5,788 nt of DNA. Origin: Candidatus Rokuibacteriota bacterium (GTDB taxonomy: Bacteria; Methylomirabilota; Methylomirabilia; Rokubacteriales; CSP1-6). The stretch spans positions 1 through 5,788 of the forward strand of contig JACQRS010000209.1 in assembly GCA_016206385.1 (NCBI GenBank), in the 5' to 3' direction. A program made the position numbers and the translations under genes. The notes under the pieces were generated by a model. The model was not told the origin of the DNA and did no database searches. It worked only from the letters and a program-made list of their open reading frames with translations. Positions 5,726 through 5,788 of the stretch are shown piece after piece; the first letter of the stretch is position 1; each line of letters begins with the position of its first letter.

Positions 5726-5770
5726 CCCCTCTTCTCCACTCCCCAGTGGGGAGAGGTAGGGTGAGGGCGA
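5726..5770. repeat. Palindromic CTCCCC/GGGGAGAGG intergenic repeat
   Basis: TCTCCACT (5733-5740) and AGTGGGGA (5745-5752) form an 8-bp stem, with one G-T pair, around a CCCC loop. The stem is flanked by a C/T-rich left arm and by GAGGTAGGGTGAGGG on the right. This resembles the small dispersed palindromes (CCTCTCCCC...GGGGAGAGGGTAGGGTGAGG) found between genes in many high-GC bacteria. It starts about 55 bp after the acyltransferase stop, where such elements often lie, and might act as a transcript end. Only one copy is in the window, so repetition is inferred. Confidence 0.6.
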
Positions 5771-5788
5771 GGAGAGGATGAGCAGGGA

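Noticed and set aside
5769..5788. Possible new gene start at ATG 5778 after GAGGAGAGG
   Set aside because: Only three codons are visible, and the purine-rich stretch is continuous with the palindromic repeat.

Overview
The window is high-GC bacterial chromosome. It suggests an uncultured soil or sediment lineage such as Candidatus Rokubacteria/Methylomirabilota or a deltaproteobacterium-like group. This is an inference from three things: GC-rich codon use with GTG/TTG starts, an N-terminal double zinc ribbon ending in the SPQSYTPKHLA motif that I associate with the adenylate-cyclase/ATPase proteins of those groups, and a CTCCCC/GGGGAGAGG palindromic intergenic repeat. No phylogenetic marker gene is present, so the assignment is tentative.

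Layout. Positions 1-640 (minus strand) hold the 5' third of a membrane-bound, ion-pumping pyrophosphatase (hppA), cut by the window edge. A 203-bp divergent control region follows, with two good sigma70-type promoters: TTGACA-17-TAGAGT leftward and TTGACA-17-TAGGAT rightward. The rightward promoter drives a compact cluster: a YacG-like zinc protein (844-1050), an M50 site-2-protease-family membrane protease (1054-1698), a CgeB-like glycosyltransferase (1713-2855) and an aldo/keto reductase (2874-3860). Gaps are only 3, 14 and 18 bp, so co-transcription is likely, but the products do not form an obvious pathway.

From 3889 to 4325 lies a decayed locus. A promoter with no room for a leader precedes a 74-codon double zinc ribbon. 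This ends at a TAG where the family normally continues into its cyclase domain, and the same frame then runs on as the last ~50 residues of a short-chain dehydrogenase. This chimaeric remnant, apparently the scar of a deletion joining two unrelated genes, is the most unusual thing in the window. About 200 bp of non-coding sequence with two small hairpins follows.

Positions 4529-5671 encode a ten-or-so-helix membrane protein resembling the DUF1624/HGSNAT-like acyltransferases. The best start is the ATG with an AAAGGAG ribosome binding site, not an upstream TTG. The window closes with a palindromic repeat (about 5726-5770) of the dispersed intergenic type.

I see no CRISPR array, tRNA, rRNA, transposase or phage gene, and no convincing new multi-gene system. 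Apart from the chimaeric remnant this is an ordinary chromosomal region.
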